Below, piece by piece: positions 40,765-49,037 of a stretch of 64,000 nt of DNA (position 1 is the stretch's first letter; each line of letters opens with the position of its first letter). The notes beneath the pieces were generated by a model, which was not told the DNA's origin, did not search any database, and was given only the letters and a program-made list of their open reading frames with translations. Source of the DNA: Nocardiaceae bacterium (GTDB taxonomy: Bacteria; Actinomycetota; Actinomycetes; Mycobacteriales; Mycobacteriaceae). The DNA is taken from the NCBI GenBank assembly GCA_021372355.1, contig JAJFUQ010000215.1, forward strand, positions 1 through 64,000, read 5' to 3'. The position numbers and the translations under genes are program-made.

Positions 40765-42249
40765 ATGACGAACGTCATCCAGTTCCCACTGTCGAAGGGT
40801 CGCGAGCAGCTCTCGTCGGTCCTCCTGTCGCCACTGCCGAATCGGGTCGACGCGGCCCTGCTACGGGCCAGTGACCTGTGGCCTGTCCGTGAGCTCGCCC
40901 CGCCCCCGGCGGGGTCCGGGCTCGACCCGGTCCGAGGGACCGCCGGCCTGCCTCTTCTCGGTCACACGCTGGACTACATCCGGTTCGGCTCTGACTTCAC
41001 CCGGGCCAGGTACCAGAGGTTTGGACCGGTCTCTTGGATGGGCGCCTTCGGCACGAAAATAGTGATGGTAGCCGGTCCGGATGCCACACAGGAGGCGCTA
41101 ACGACCAAGGCGAAGTCGTTCTCCCAGGACGGGTGGACCTATCTCATCGATGCCTTCTTTCACCGGGGCCTGATGCTGATGAGCTTCGACGAGCACAGGA
41201 TGCATCGGCGGATCATGCAGGAGGCGTTCACCCGAGACCGGCTTGCCGGCTACGTCGACCAACTCGGCCCGACGCTGGAGACCAGCATCCCGAGGTGGAC
41301 AGCGGGCCAGTCCACGCGAATCTACCCCCTGCTGAAGGCCCTGACTCTCGACGTCGCAACGGAGGTCTTCATGGCAGGTCGGGGAGGGAGCGAGAACACT
41401 GACGCAATAAACGAGGCCTTCGTGGCGACCGTGCGTGCGGCCAGCTCGATCATCCGTTTCCCGCTGCCGGAGACTCGGTGGCGAGCCGGAGTCCGTGGGC
41501 GCACGCTACTGGAGGACTACTTCACCCGGCACCTGTCGGCTGCTCGAAGCGGCCAGGGAAGCGACCTCCTTGCAGGGCTGTGCCATGCGCGCACGGCCGA
41601 CGGTGAGGCGTTCACCGATAGGGACGTCGTCAACCACATGATCTTCTTGATGATGGCGGCCCATGACACATCGACCATCACCACTGCCGCTGCCGCCTAC
41701 TTCCTCGCCAAACACCCGGCCTGGCAGAAACGAGCTCGGGCCGAGTCCGACCAGCTGGGTGGACGTCGCCCGGACATCGACGACCTGGACTCGCTGGGGA
41801 CTCTCGACCTGGTGATCAAGGAGACGCTTCGTCTGGTGGCGCCCGTGCCGATCGTGATGCGCAAGACGGTCGAGAACGTAGAGATTGCCGGACGCCACAT
41901 CCCGGCGGACACCCTAGTGGCCGTGGCTCCGGCGGTGAACCACTTCGACGAGTCGTGCTGGACCGACCCCAACACCTTTGACCCTGACCGCTTCAGCGAG
42001 CCGCGGCGTGAGGACCAAAATCACCGCCTCGGGTGGATTCCCTTCGGAGGCGGGGTGCACAAATGCATCGGTCTCAACTTCGGCACCCTCGAGGTCAAGG
42101 CGATCCTGCACTACATGCTGCGCACCTACACCTGGACTGTCCCCAACCAGTATGTAGCGAGATGGGACAACACCTCGCTCCCCATACCTGTCGACGGTTT
42201 GCCGATCACCCTGGAGCGCAGATGGGTCAAACACCGATGCACTCCCTGA
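40765..42249 (+). CDS. Second cytochrome P450
   Basis: This 494-residue P450 has an I-helix 'MMAAHDTSTITTAAAAYFL', ExxR 'IKETLRLVAPVP' and a heme loop 'PFGGGVHKCIGLNFGTLE'. It belongs to the CYP51/CYP136-like branch rather than the CYP153 branch; I cannot name the subfamily. Its partner is probably the ferredoxin upstream. ATG 40765 is chosen because AAGGA lies six bases upstream; the ATG at 40759 is too close. The 68-base gap after the reductase may hold a separate promoter. It overlaps the next gene by 28 bases. Confidence 0.87.
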   Translation: MTNVIQFPLSKGREQLSSVLLSPLPNRVDAALLRASDLWPVRELAPPPAGSGLDPVRGTAGLPLLGHTLDYIRFGSDFTRARYQRFGPVSWMGAFGTKIVMVAGPDATQEALTTKAKSFSQDGWTYLIDAFFHRGLMLMSFDEHRMHRRIMQEAFTRDRLAGYVDQLGPTLETSIPRWTAGQSTRIYPLLKALTLDVATEVFMAGRGGSENTDAINEAFVATVRAASSIIRFPLPETRWRAGVRGRTLLEDYFTRHLSAARSGQGSDLLAGLCHARTADGEAFTDRDVVNHMIFLMMAAHDTSTITTAAAAYFLAKHPAWQKRARAESDQLGGRRPDIDDLDSLGTLDLVIKETLRLVAPVPIVMRKTVENVEIAGRHIPADTLVAVAPAVNHFDESCWTDPNTFDPDRFSEPRREDQNHRLGWIPFGGGVHKCIGLNFGTLEVKAILHYMLRTYTWTVPNQYVARWDNTSLPIPVDGLPITLERRWVKHRCTP

Positions 42250-42950
42250 GGGCAACCTACTTCCTCGACATCGAGCACGAGTCCGTCCGGGCGTTCACCG
42301 CCGCCGCGATTGGGGATGCGGGCACCGACCGGGACAAGGCGAAGCGACTTTTCACTGCCGTCCGCGACCAGATCTGGTACGACCCCTACACGGTTTCCGA
42401 CGATCCCGCCCACTATCGAGCGAGTTTTGTCCTCGAGGCCGGACGAGCCTACTGCGTCCCGAAGGCGGTGCTCTTGACTGCGGTGTGCCGTGCGGCAGGG
42501 ATTCCGGCACTGCTGGGCTTCGCTGACGTCCGCAATCACTTGCAGACCGAAACGTTGCGAGCGCTCATGGGCGGCACTGACCTGTTCGTCTACCACGGCT
42601 ACAGCCATCTCTACATAGATGGCAGGTGGTTGAAGGCGACGCCAGCGTTCAACACCGAATTGTGTACGCGTTTCGGTGTACCGCCGGTGGATTTCGACGG
42701 CGATCAAGACGCCCTCTTGCACGCCTTCACCACAGACGGAGCCCAGCATATGGAGTACGTCCGCCAGCGCGGCGTCTTCGACGACCTGCCTTTGGACGCA
42801 ATCCTGACAGAGCTTCGGCGCACCTATGGACAGCTGATGCTCGAGGGCACTCACGTGATCGCTGACGCTTTCACCGCCACACCCATCGCGCGCGGCAGCC
42901 GGTCGCGGCATTCAACAACGCATCAGCCGAACAAGGAGACCAGCAAGTGA
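42222..42950 (+). CDS. Transglutaminase-like protein
   Basis: This 242-residue protein shows the papain-like transglutaminase core: a Cys segment 'AGRAYCVPKAVLLTAVCRAAGIPALLGFADV' (about residues 70-100) and a His segment 'HGYSHLYIDGRWLKATPAFN' (about 125-145) with an Asp after it. Bacterial members act as amidases, proteases or acyl/amide transferases. In this operon, with P450s and a BtrH-type protein, an acyl- or amide-bond step in tailoring is possible but unproven. ATG 42222 has GGAG six bases upstream. It is coupled to the next gene by GTGA. Confidence 0.8.
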   Translation: MGQTPMHSLRATYFLDIEHESVRAFTAAAIGDAGTDRDKAKRLFTAVRDQIWYDPYTVSDDPAHYRASFVLEAGRAYCVPKAVLLTAVCRAAGIPALLGFADVRNHLQTETLRALMGGTDLFVYHGYSHLYIDGRWLKATPAFNTELCTRFGVPPVDFDGDQDALLHAFTTDGAQHMEYVRQRGVFDDLPLDAILTELRRTYGQLMLEGTHVIADAFTATPIARGSRSRHSTTHQPNKETSK

Positions 42951-43783
42951 CGACGCACAGCCCACACACCGCCGCCAAGACCGTAGCGATCACCGGCGGA
43001 GCCCGTGGCATCGGCTACCAGACCGCGAAGGAGCTGATCCGACGAGGCCACCGCGTCGCCATCGGCGACGTCGACGAGGCACGTGCCAAGGAGGCCTCCG
43101 ACGAGCTCGGGGTGAAGGTTGTCACCCGTCTCGACGTCACCGACCCCGACTCGTTCCGCGACTTCCTCGACTTGGTCGAGAGGGACCTCGGTCCCCTCGA
43201 CGTACTGATCAACAACGCGGGCATCATGCCCACCGGGCACGCCCACGAGGAAGACGATGCGGTGACCCGGCGGCAGGTCGAGATCAACGTTCTGGGAGTC
43301 ATCTTCGGGACCAAGCTCGCCCTTCAGCGGATGCTGCCGCGGGGGGCCGGTCACATCATCAACACCGCATCTCTTGCCGGTGAGCTTGCCGTGCCCGGTC
43401 TGGCGACCTATTGCGGCACTAAGTTCGCGGTCATCGGGTTCACCGAGGCAGCACGACAGGAGTACCGCAAGTCCGGGGTCCAGCTGTCCACCATCCGGCC
43501 CACGTTCACCAACACCGAGCTCGTCGCTGGGACGGCAGGAGCCAAGGGACTGCGCAACGCCGAGCCCGAGGAGGTCGCTCGAGCGACAGACGATCTGATC
43601 GAAAACCCGCGTCCCTTCGTACGCATCACCCGCCTCGCCGGCGGCATGGTCGCGGCGATGAAGTTCGTCCCCGGATGGCTGGCCGCCGGGCTCGGCTCCG
43701 CCCTGGGCACGAGTTCGGTGTTCCTCGCCGACGTCGACATGAGGGCCCGCCAGGCCTACCTGGACAGAATCCGGAACAACTGA
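42947..43783 (+). CDS. Short-chain dehydrogenase/reductase
   Basis: This 278-residue SDR has the NAD(P) motif 'TGGARGIGYQ', 'NNAGIMP' and the catalytic Ser in 'INTASLAG', with 'YCGTK' providing Tyr and Lys. It probably oxidises an alcohol made by one of the P450s, or reduces the ketone. The C-terminal 60 residues are hydrophobic ('MKFVPGWLAAGLGSALGTS'), which suggests a membrane-near substrate. GTG 42947 overlaps the previous stop and has AAGGAG upstream. Confidence 0.9.
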   Translation: MTTHSPHTAAKTVAITGGARGIGYQTAKELIRRGHRVAIGDVDEARAKEASDELGVKVVTRLDVTDPDSFRDFLDLVERDLGPLDVLINNAGIMPTGHAHEEDDAVTRRQVEINVLGVIFGTKLALQRMLPRGAGHIINTASLAGELAVPGLATYCGTKFAVIGFTEAARQEYRKSGVQLSTIRPTFTNTELVAGTAGAKGLRNAEPEEVARATDDLIENPRPFVRITRLAGGMVAAMKFVPGWLAAGLGSALGTSSVFLADVDMRARQAYLDRIRNN

Positions 43784-43823
43784 CCCAGTCTTCGAAACCT
43801 TCGGAACCACAAGAGGAAGTCAC

Positions 43824-44891
43824 ATGCCCCGCACGACCCTGATAAAGGACTACACCCATCAGATGGGGGGGCACTGTGGTTCCGGCGCGATGCGCGATCT
43901 TCTGCAATGGCACGGTCTGGGGTGGAACGGACCACCCGGTGAAGGCCTGGTGTTCACGCTCGGAGGCGCGCTCGGGCTGTCCTACCTCCGATCGAGCGAC
44001 CTGATTCCACCGCTGTACCTCGTAGGACGAGGCGCCGACTTCGAAATCGATCTACCCCGCCGGCTCGGCGGACAGGTCCAAGTTCTCACGACCGACGATC
44101 CCCGGGAGGGATGGTCGTGGGTTCGCGACGAGATCGACGCAGGGAGACCCAGCCTGGTTTGGGGCGACATTGCAGAGCTGCCGTACCTGCGGGTCCAGCT
44201 ACAGATGAGTCGCCACGACATCGTGGTGATCGGTTACGACGAGGCCAGAGGGATTGCCTTTGTCGTGGACAACGACCGCGCCGAGGTGCAGGAGGTTCCA
44301 CTCGATGCCCTGGCTCGCGCGCGGTCCTCGACGTCGTTCCCTCAACCGACACGTCACTGCACGTACCGCATCAAATGGCCGGGCGCACTGCCTGACGTGG
44401 CGGAAGTGGCGGCAGAAGCATTTCGCCAGTCCGCGGCCAGCATGCGCCGCCCGTCGCAGCCTGGGATCGTCGATCTCACGACAGCGGCGGCCGGAGCCGA
44501 GGGCTTAGCTGCGGTCGCACAGTTGGCGGCAGACGTTCGGACCTGGGTCGATCTTCCGATAGTCGACCTCGAGATCCTCTTGTTCGCGTTGAACGCTTTC
44601 ATCGAGAAGGCAGGCACCGGGGGTGGGCTGTTCCGCCGGTTGCTCGCCGATGGCTGCGCGGATGTCGCACGTCTGACCGGTGACCTCGCCACCGCAGACC
44701 TCGCAGTCGCCGCCCGCCGTTGTGCGCAGGCATGGTCCAAGACTGCACGGGCGGGAATTCAGCGCGACGTTGATGTGCGAGCCCGGGTGGACGACGTGGC
44801 CTTCGCGGCTAGCCGGCTGCCAGAACTCGAGTTGGACCTGGTCGAGTCCCTGGAGTCTGCTTCACGCTCACTGACGGCTGCAGCTCACTGA
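43824..44891 (+). CDS. BtrH-N / DUF4872 protein (papain-like acyltransferase fold)
   Basis: This 355-residue protein has an N-terminal part with 'HQMGGHCGSGAMRDLLQWHG', a Cys-containing start typical of BtrH-N proteins. 'RPSLVWGDIAELPYL' and 'SRHDIVVIGYDEARGIAFVVDND' with a His follow. The C-terminal half is helical (DUF4872-like). BtrH is the acyl transferase of butirosin biosynthesis, which moves an aminoacyl chain from a carrier to the antibiotic. The presence of this family here suggests transfer of an acyl group. RBS AGAGGAAG precedes the ATG. Assignment is by pattern; substrate unknown. Confidence 0.8.
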   Translation: MPRTTLIKDYTHQMGGHCGSGAMRDLLQWHGLGWNGPPGEGLVFTLGGALGLSYLRSSDLIPPLYLVGRGADFEIDLPRRLGGQVQVLTTDDPREGWSWVRDEIDAGRPSLVWGDIAELPYLRVQLQMSRHDIVVIGYDEARGIAFVVDNDRAEVQEVPLDALARARSSTSFPQPTRHCTYRIKWPGALPDVAEVAAEAFRQSAASMRRPSQPGIVDLTTAAAGAEGLAAVAQLAADVRTWVDLPIVDLEILLFALNAFIEKAGTGGGLFRRLLADGCADVARLTGDLATADLAVAARRCAQAWSKTARAGIQRDVDVRARVDDVAFAASRLPELELDLVESLESASRSLTAAAH

Positions 44892-44970
44892 CAGCCGCTA
44901 TTCCCGGACCGTCGGCGAATCGATCTCCGATCGCTGTGCGTTCGGAAGCACTCTTGAAGGAAGGAATGCC

Positions 44971-45048
44971 ATGCAGAGCACGATGATGAACGTCCCGTTG
45001 GCAACTGCGGCGGTTCTGCGCCCGGCTCAAGTATGGATGGCCCGGTGA
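44971..45048 (+). pseudogene. Probable remnant of an acyl-CoA ligase N-terminus (25 codons)
   Basis: A strong ribosome site (GAAGGAAGG) precedes ATG 44971. The peptide begins 'MQSTMMNVPLATAAVLR', which resembles the first residues of long- and medium-chain fatty-acyl-CoA ligases ('M.STM.D.PL....IL'). It ends after 25 codons and the rest of a ligase is not found. It could instead be a small peptide gene. The stretch 45049-45275 holds nothing else I can support. Confidence 0.4.
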
Positions 45049-45275
45049 CCGTGCGGATCTTGCAGTCCGACGTGAGCGTGAAGGTCGGCACGCTCGCCAA
45101 GGTCAGACGGAGGGCCTCCATGTTGGCCAACGCGTTGCGCCGGACCGGCGAGGGCAACGTGGAGTGGTGTCAAAGGCTGCCAAGCGCTCTTTCGGGAGTG
45201 CGCCGGGTCTATTTGCGTAGCGGTTCACACTCCAGATCGGTGTTGGGCGCAGTTCGTCGACAGGGAGGTCTAACC

Positions 45276-45803
45276 ATGGGCAAGGCTTCGGATGCGGTCA
45301 GTGGGTCCGACGCCGACGTGAAGGAGTGGGTGCGCTCGTTCCGGCTCCCGGAATCTGGTTCAACTGAGTTGCCGCCCCACCATTCCAATTGTCTTGGTTG
45401 TGGGCCGGCAAACCCGCACGGGCATCACCTCTCGGTACGGCGTTGTGGAGACGGCGTCGTCGCTCACCACACTTTCGACGAGCGTCACGTGGGCGCGCCC
45501 GGGATCGCACACGGCGGCGCGGTGGCGACCGTCATCGACGACCTGTTCGGCTTCCTGCTCTACTCGGTCGGCGAACTCGCAGTGACGCGTCGTCTTGAAC
45601 TCGACTATCTCGCCCCGGTTCTGCTCTTCACTCCCTACACTCTGCACGCCGATGTGCGGTCTCGGGATGGCCGGAAATTTAGTCTCGTGGCCAGGATGTT
45701 CGATGCAGAGGGGCGCTCGGTCGCCAAGGGCACTGCCCTGTTCATCGTGGTCGAGGTCGAACATTTCCTGCAGTCGCAGGCGAACGCTTGGAGCCAGTCA
45801 TGA
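45276..45803 (+). CDS. Hotdog-fold thioesterase (PaaI-like)
   Basis: This 175-residue hotdog protein has the thioesterase motif 'GIAHGGAVATVIDDLFGFLL', where an acidic residue of the long helix activates water, and 'SNCLGCGPANPHGHHLSVR', which also marks this family. It would hydrolyse an acyl-CoA or carrier-bound acyl ester. ATG 45276 has GGGAGG seven bases upstream; the open frame above (to 45033) is not protein-like. The stop overlaps the third P450 start in an ATGA, so the products probably act on the same chain. Confidence 0.87.
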   Translation: MGKASDAVSGSDADVKEWVRSFRLPESGSTELPPHHSNCLGCGPANPHGHHLSVRRCGDGVVAHHTFDERHVGAPGIAHGGAVATVIDDLFGFLLYSVGELAVTRRLELDYLAPVLLFTPYTLHADVRSRDGRKFSLVARMFDAEGRSVAKGTALFIVVEVEHFLQSQANAWSQS

Positions 45804-47014
45804 CCGCACCGACCGAAAAAGAACTGCTCCTCGACGCCTTGCTCACCAATCACGGTCCAGCCGGACCTTACGAAGCGTTCCGGCGTCTGCGCGAGACGCA
45901 ACCGGTGTTGCTGACACGATCGGGAGTGCTGGTGTTGAGTCGCTACGACGACTGCGCGGCGGCGCTCCGCGATCGTAGCCTCGGGAAGGCCGACGAGTCG
46001 CTGGGCTTCGGCTTGTCCGAGATTCCTGAAGAGTTGCAACGTCAGGCTATGCACCGATTCCGGCGCACCATGCTGTTCCGCAACCCGCCTGACCACCACC
46101 GGCTGCGCCGGCTGGTCTCCGATGTGTTCACCCCCCGGCACATCGACGAGTTGCGCAGCCGCATCGTCACACAGATCGATCACCTGCTCAATGCCATGGA
46201 GGAACGGGACTCCGTCGACATCATCACCGAGCTGGCGCTCCCACTGCCTGTGAATGTGATAGGAGACCTTCTCGGGGTTCCAACGGCCGATCGAGCAGTT
46301 GCCGCGCCTCTGGTGCGGGCCCTGCTCGCCTCACTCGAACCCGGTGCCGACATCGAGTCGCTGACCGCCGCCTGTGAAGCTGAAGACCAGCTTGCCACGT
46401 ATTTCACTGACCTCTTGGCGGCCAAACGCGCGCGCCCCGCGGATGACTTGCTCAGCCGACTCGCCGTCGCGCACGGCGAAGACGTGTTGGACGACGACGA
46501 ATGCGTCGGCACCGCGATTCTTTTGTTCGCGGCGGGGTTCGAAACGACAACAAACCTCATCGGCAATGGCATCGCCGCGCTGCTCGCCCACCCCGACCAA
46601 ATGCACCTATTGCGTGCGAGGCCCGAATTGGCGAGCAAAGCTGTCGAAGAATTGTTGCGTTACGACGCGCCGGTTCAGACCAACGGGCGCACGGTGCTCG
46701 AGCCGACACGGCTGGCAGGAGTCGATCTACACCCCGGGCAGGTCGTATTGACCCTGCTCGGCGCGGCCAACCGAGACCCGGACCGATTTTATGACCCCGA
46801 TAGGCTGGACATCACCCGAACAGGGGTCCCGCCGTTGTCGTTTGGCGCCGGCATACACTTCTGCCTCGGCGCACCACTGGCCCGGCTCGAAGGATCCATA
46901 CTCTTCCCGCTGATCGTGGCCCGTTTTCCCGGTCTTAGGCTCCTCGAACAGCCCCGCTGGCGTACCGGGCTGTCCTTCCGCGGGTTGTCGAGCTTGAAGG
47001 TGGCCACCGGGTGA
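45800..47014 (+). CDS. Third cytochrome P450 (CYP107/biosynthetic type)
   Basis: This 404-residue soluble P450 has 'LLFAAGFETTTNLIGNGI', ExxR 'VEELLRYDAPVQ' and the heme loop 'SFGAGIHFCLGAPLARLE'. It resembles the class of actinobacterial P450s that decorate polyketides, lipids and terpenes (CYP105/107-like). It would draw electrons from the same ferredoxin and reductase. ATG 45800 is in an ATGA overlap with the thioesterase. It is the last gene of the plus-strand metabolic run. Confidence 0.88.
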   Translation: MTAPTEKELLLDALLTNHGPAGPYEAFRRLRETQPVLLTRSGVLVLSRYDDCAAALRDRSLGKADESLGFGLSEIPEELQRQAMHRFRRTMLFRNPPDHHRLRRLVSDVFTPRHIDELRSRIVTQIDHLLNAMEERDSVDIITELALPLPVNVIGDLLGVPTADRAVAAPLVRALLASLEPGADIESLTAACEAEDQLATYFTDLLAAKRARPADDLLSRLAVAHGEDVLDDDECVGTAILLFAAGFETTTNLIGNGIAALLAHPDQMHLLRARPELASKAVEELLRYDAPVQTNGRTVLEPTRLAGVDLHPGQVVLTLLGAANRDPDRFYDPDRLDITRTGVPPLSFGAGIHFCLGAPLARLEGSILFPLIVARFPGLRLLEQPRWRTGLSFRGLSSLKVATG

Positions 47015-47576
47015 GTCGGTAGTCGTGAAGGCGTCGTCGCCCAAGGCATGAGGTGGTCCGTTCACCAAGGAGCTGACCGGGCATGGTGCCGCGAAAGCGG
47101 TTGGTACCGGGCCCGCGGCGCGATAGCGGATCTGCGATTGTGCGAGCGCCGCTTGCACAGTTGCAGTGGTACCACCACATCGCCCACATGCCCTGCTCGA
47201 GAATCTGGAGTTTCTGACCTGCGACGATGGTCGCCAGGACCGCTTGCACAAACGTGTCTGCAAGGCCGTCCCAACTTCGTCTCGAAGAGAGTTGGACAAA
47301 GGGCGTCTGCCTCGGGGCCGGTTCAGGTGGTGTGGGCGGGAACTGGGTTGTGGGTGTGCGGCGTCCATTGACGTCCGTCCCACCGTCAATGGTCGGTGAC
47401 TACAGGGCACGACCCTTTGAGGCCGTGACCTTGGCCGTTTCGGGGCCCGGATCGACGAGAGGTGCGCGGTTCTTCGCGACTGATTCTGACTAGCGATAAG
47501 CGCACGTTACCGATAGTCAGACGACATTCCGCCGCACCTCCCCACGCACTGCGTGTGCGGGGTGATACTGCGATTT
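47015..47576. other. Junction region without a supportable gene
   Basis: These 560 bases lie between the metabolic island and the recombinase. A minus-strand stretch near 47170-47290 has protein-like composition ('VQAVLATIVAGQKLQILEQG') but no intact frame. It is probably a relic left at the island boundary. No att repeat could be identified by eye. Confidence 0.4.
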
Positions 47577-48773
47577 ATGACCGTTGCGCTGGTGTCCGAC
47601 GACGTCCTCGCCGGGCTGCTGCCGGCGCTGCTCGACGACGATCCGGACGAACGAGCCGTCACCGACACGCTGCTCGAGCGCGTCGACCTGACGGCCGAGC
47701 TCGGACGGCTCGTCGACGGTCTCGCCGAGCTGCTTACCCACGCCCGAGCTGCCCGGACCCGGCGCGCCTACGAATCCGACCTCGCGCACTTCACGGCGTG
47801 GACCTCGGCGCATCGGCTACCGGCGTTGCCCGCCGACCCGCAGACTGTCGCGCTGTACCTCACCGCGCACCAGGACCAGATGCGCTCCGCCTCGCTGCTG
47901 CGCCGGCTGTCGGCGATCGCCGTCGCCCATCGCAGTGCGGGGCACCGCTCACCCACTGACCACGAACTCGTGCGCCGTGCCGTCACGGCACTGCGCCGCA
48001 AACACGGCACCCGGCCGGCCGCCAAGGCCGCGCTGGTCACCGCGCAGCTGACCGTCATCTGCACCCGCCTCGACGAGCAGACCCGGCCCCACTCCCCAGA
48101 ACCGGGCCAGTCGGCTCGCGTGGCCGACCGGCAAGCCCGCAAACACGCGGCCGCGGTACTGCGTGCCCGTCGGGACCGGGCACTGCTGCTCGTCGGATAC
48201 GCCGCCGCGCTCCGCCGCAGCGAACTCGTCGGGCTTAACATCGGCGACCTCACCGAACGCGCAGCCGGGCTGAGTGTGTTCATCGCCCGCTCGAAAACGG
48301 ATCAACTGGGCCTCGGTGACTTCGTCGGAATCGCTCACGGTCACCCGCCGGACACCTGCACCGCCACCTGCCCGATCCGGGCCTGGCGCGAATGGACCGA
48401 GGCCCTCGCGCGCGAGATCGGTATTGCGGTCGAGGACCTGCCGCACGATTCGCCCGCGTTCCGCCCCATTACCCGCCACGGGCGTCTCGGCACGCCTGCC
48501 GATCCCGATCCGCATGCACGGCTCACTGGGCAGTCCGTTGCGCTGATCGTCAAACAAGCCGTCGAGCTGCTCGAGGACCCGAAACGTTTCCCGGCCGTGC
48601 AGTACGCCGGCCACAGCCTTCGTGCCGGGTTTGCCACACAGGCTGCCGCTGCCGGAGTCCCGCTCGACCGGATCATGCGTCAGACCCGCCATTCCAGCAT
48701 CGCCGTCGCCCTGCGCTACATCCGCGAGGCCGACGTCTGGCGCGACAACCCCACCGCATCGCTTGGGCTTTGA
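47577..48773 (+). CDS. Tyrosine recombinase / integrase
   Basis: This 398-residue protein has an N-terminal SAM-like core-binding domain (about 50-130, 'RTRRAYESDLAHFTAWTSAH'). The catalytic domain has Arg in 'ALRRSELV', His346 and Arg349 ('HSLRAGF'), His372 ('TRHSS') and Tyr381 ('ALRYIRE'). It catalyses site-specific recombination and may have brought in the defence genes that follow, or may resolve plasmid multimers. ATG 47577 is an internal start of a frame open from 47553. The protein looks intact. Confidence 0.9.
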   Translation: MTVALVSDDVLAGLLPALLDDDPDERAVTDTLLERVDLTAELGRLVDGLAELLTHARAARTRRAYESDLAHFTAWTSAHRLPALPADPQTVALYLTAHQDQMRSASLLRRLSAIAVAHRSAGHRSPTDHELVRRAVTALRRKHGTRPAAKAALVTAQLTVICTRLDEQTRPHSPEPGQSARVADRQARKHAAAVLRARRDRALLLVGYAAALRRSELVGLNIGDLTERAAGLSVFIARSKTDQLGLGDFVGIAHGHPPDTCTATCPIRAWREWTEALAREIGIAVEDLPHDSPAFRPITRHGRLGTPADPDPHARLTGQSVALIVKQAVELLEDPKRFPAVQYAGHSLRAGFATQAAAAGVPLDRIMRQTRHSSIAVALRYIREADVWRDNPTASLGL

Positions 48774-49037
48774 CAGCGACGTGAACTACGGTGCCAACCC
48801 GCATTTTCGACGCAACTGAAGAGCCTGCGGACACCGCGCTGACGCGATTCGGAACCCGACATCGACAACGCGCTGCCTGGTTCGGGCACGCCACGTCCCT
48901 GATGATCTACGGAGTTAGCCGGTCTAGCGATCTCGGCCATCCTCCAAAGGTTTGTTCGACCAGCGGCACGTACAGGCCGTTAGCCCGCGATAATTGGTGT
49001 GGCCAGGCTTCGCGCGCCAGGTGTAAGCTCCGCCGTC
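48774..49037. other. 264-base gap after the recombinase
   Basis: There is no supportable frame. As the sequence immediately downstream of an integrase it is the natural place for an attachment site, but I found no direct repeat to prove it. Confidence 0.3.

Noticed and set aside
45033-45275. N-terminal extension of the thioesterase gene
   Set aside because: The extension is Arg/Ser-rich and unlike hotdog proteins, and a strong ribosome site precedes ATG 45276.
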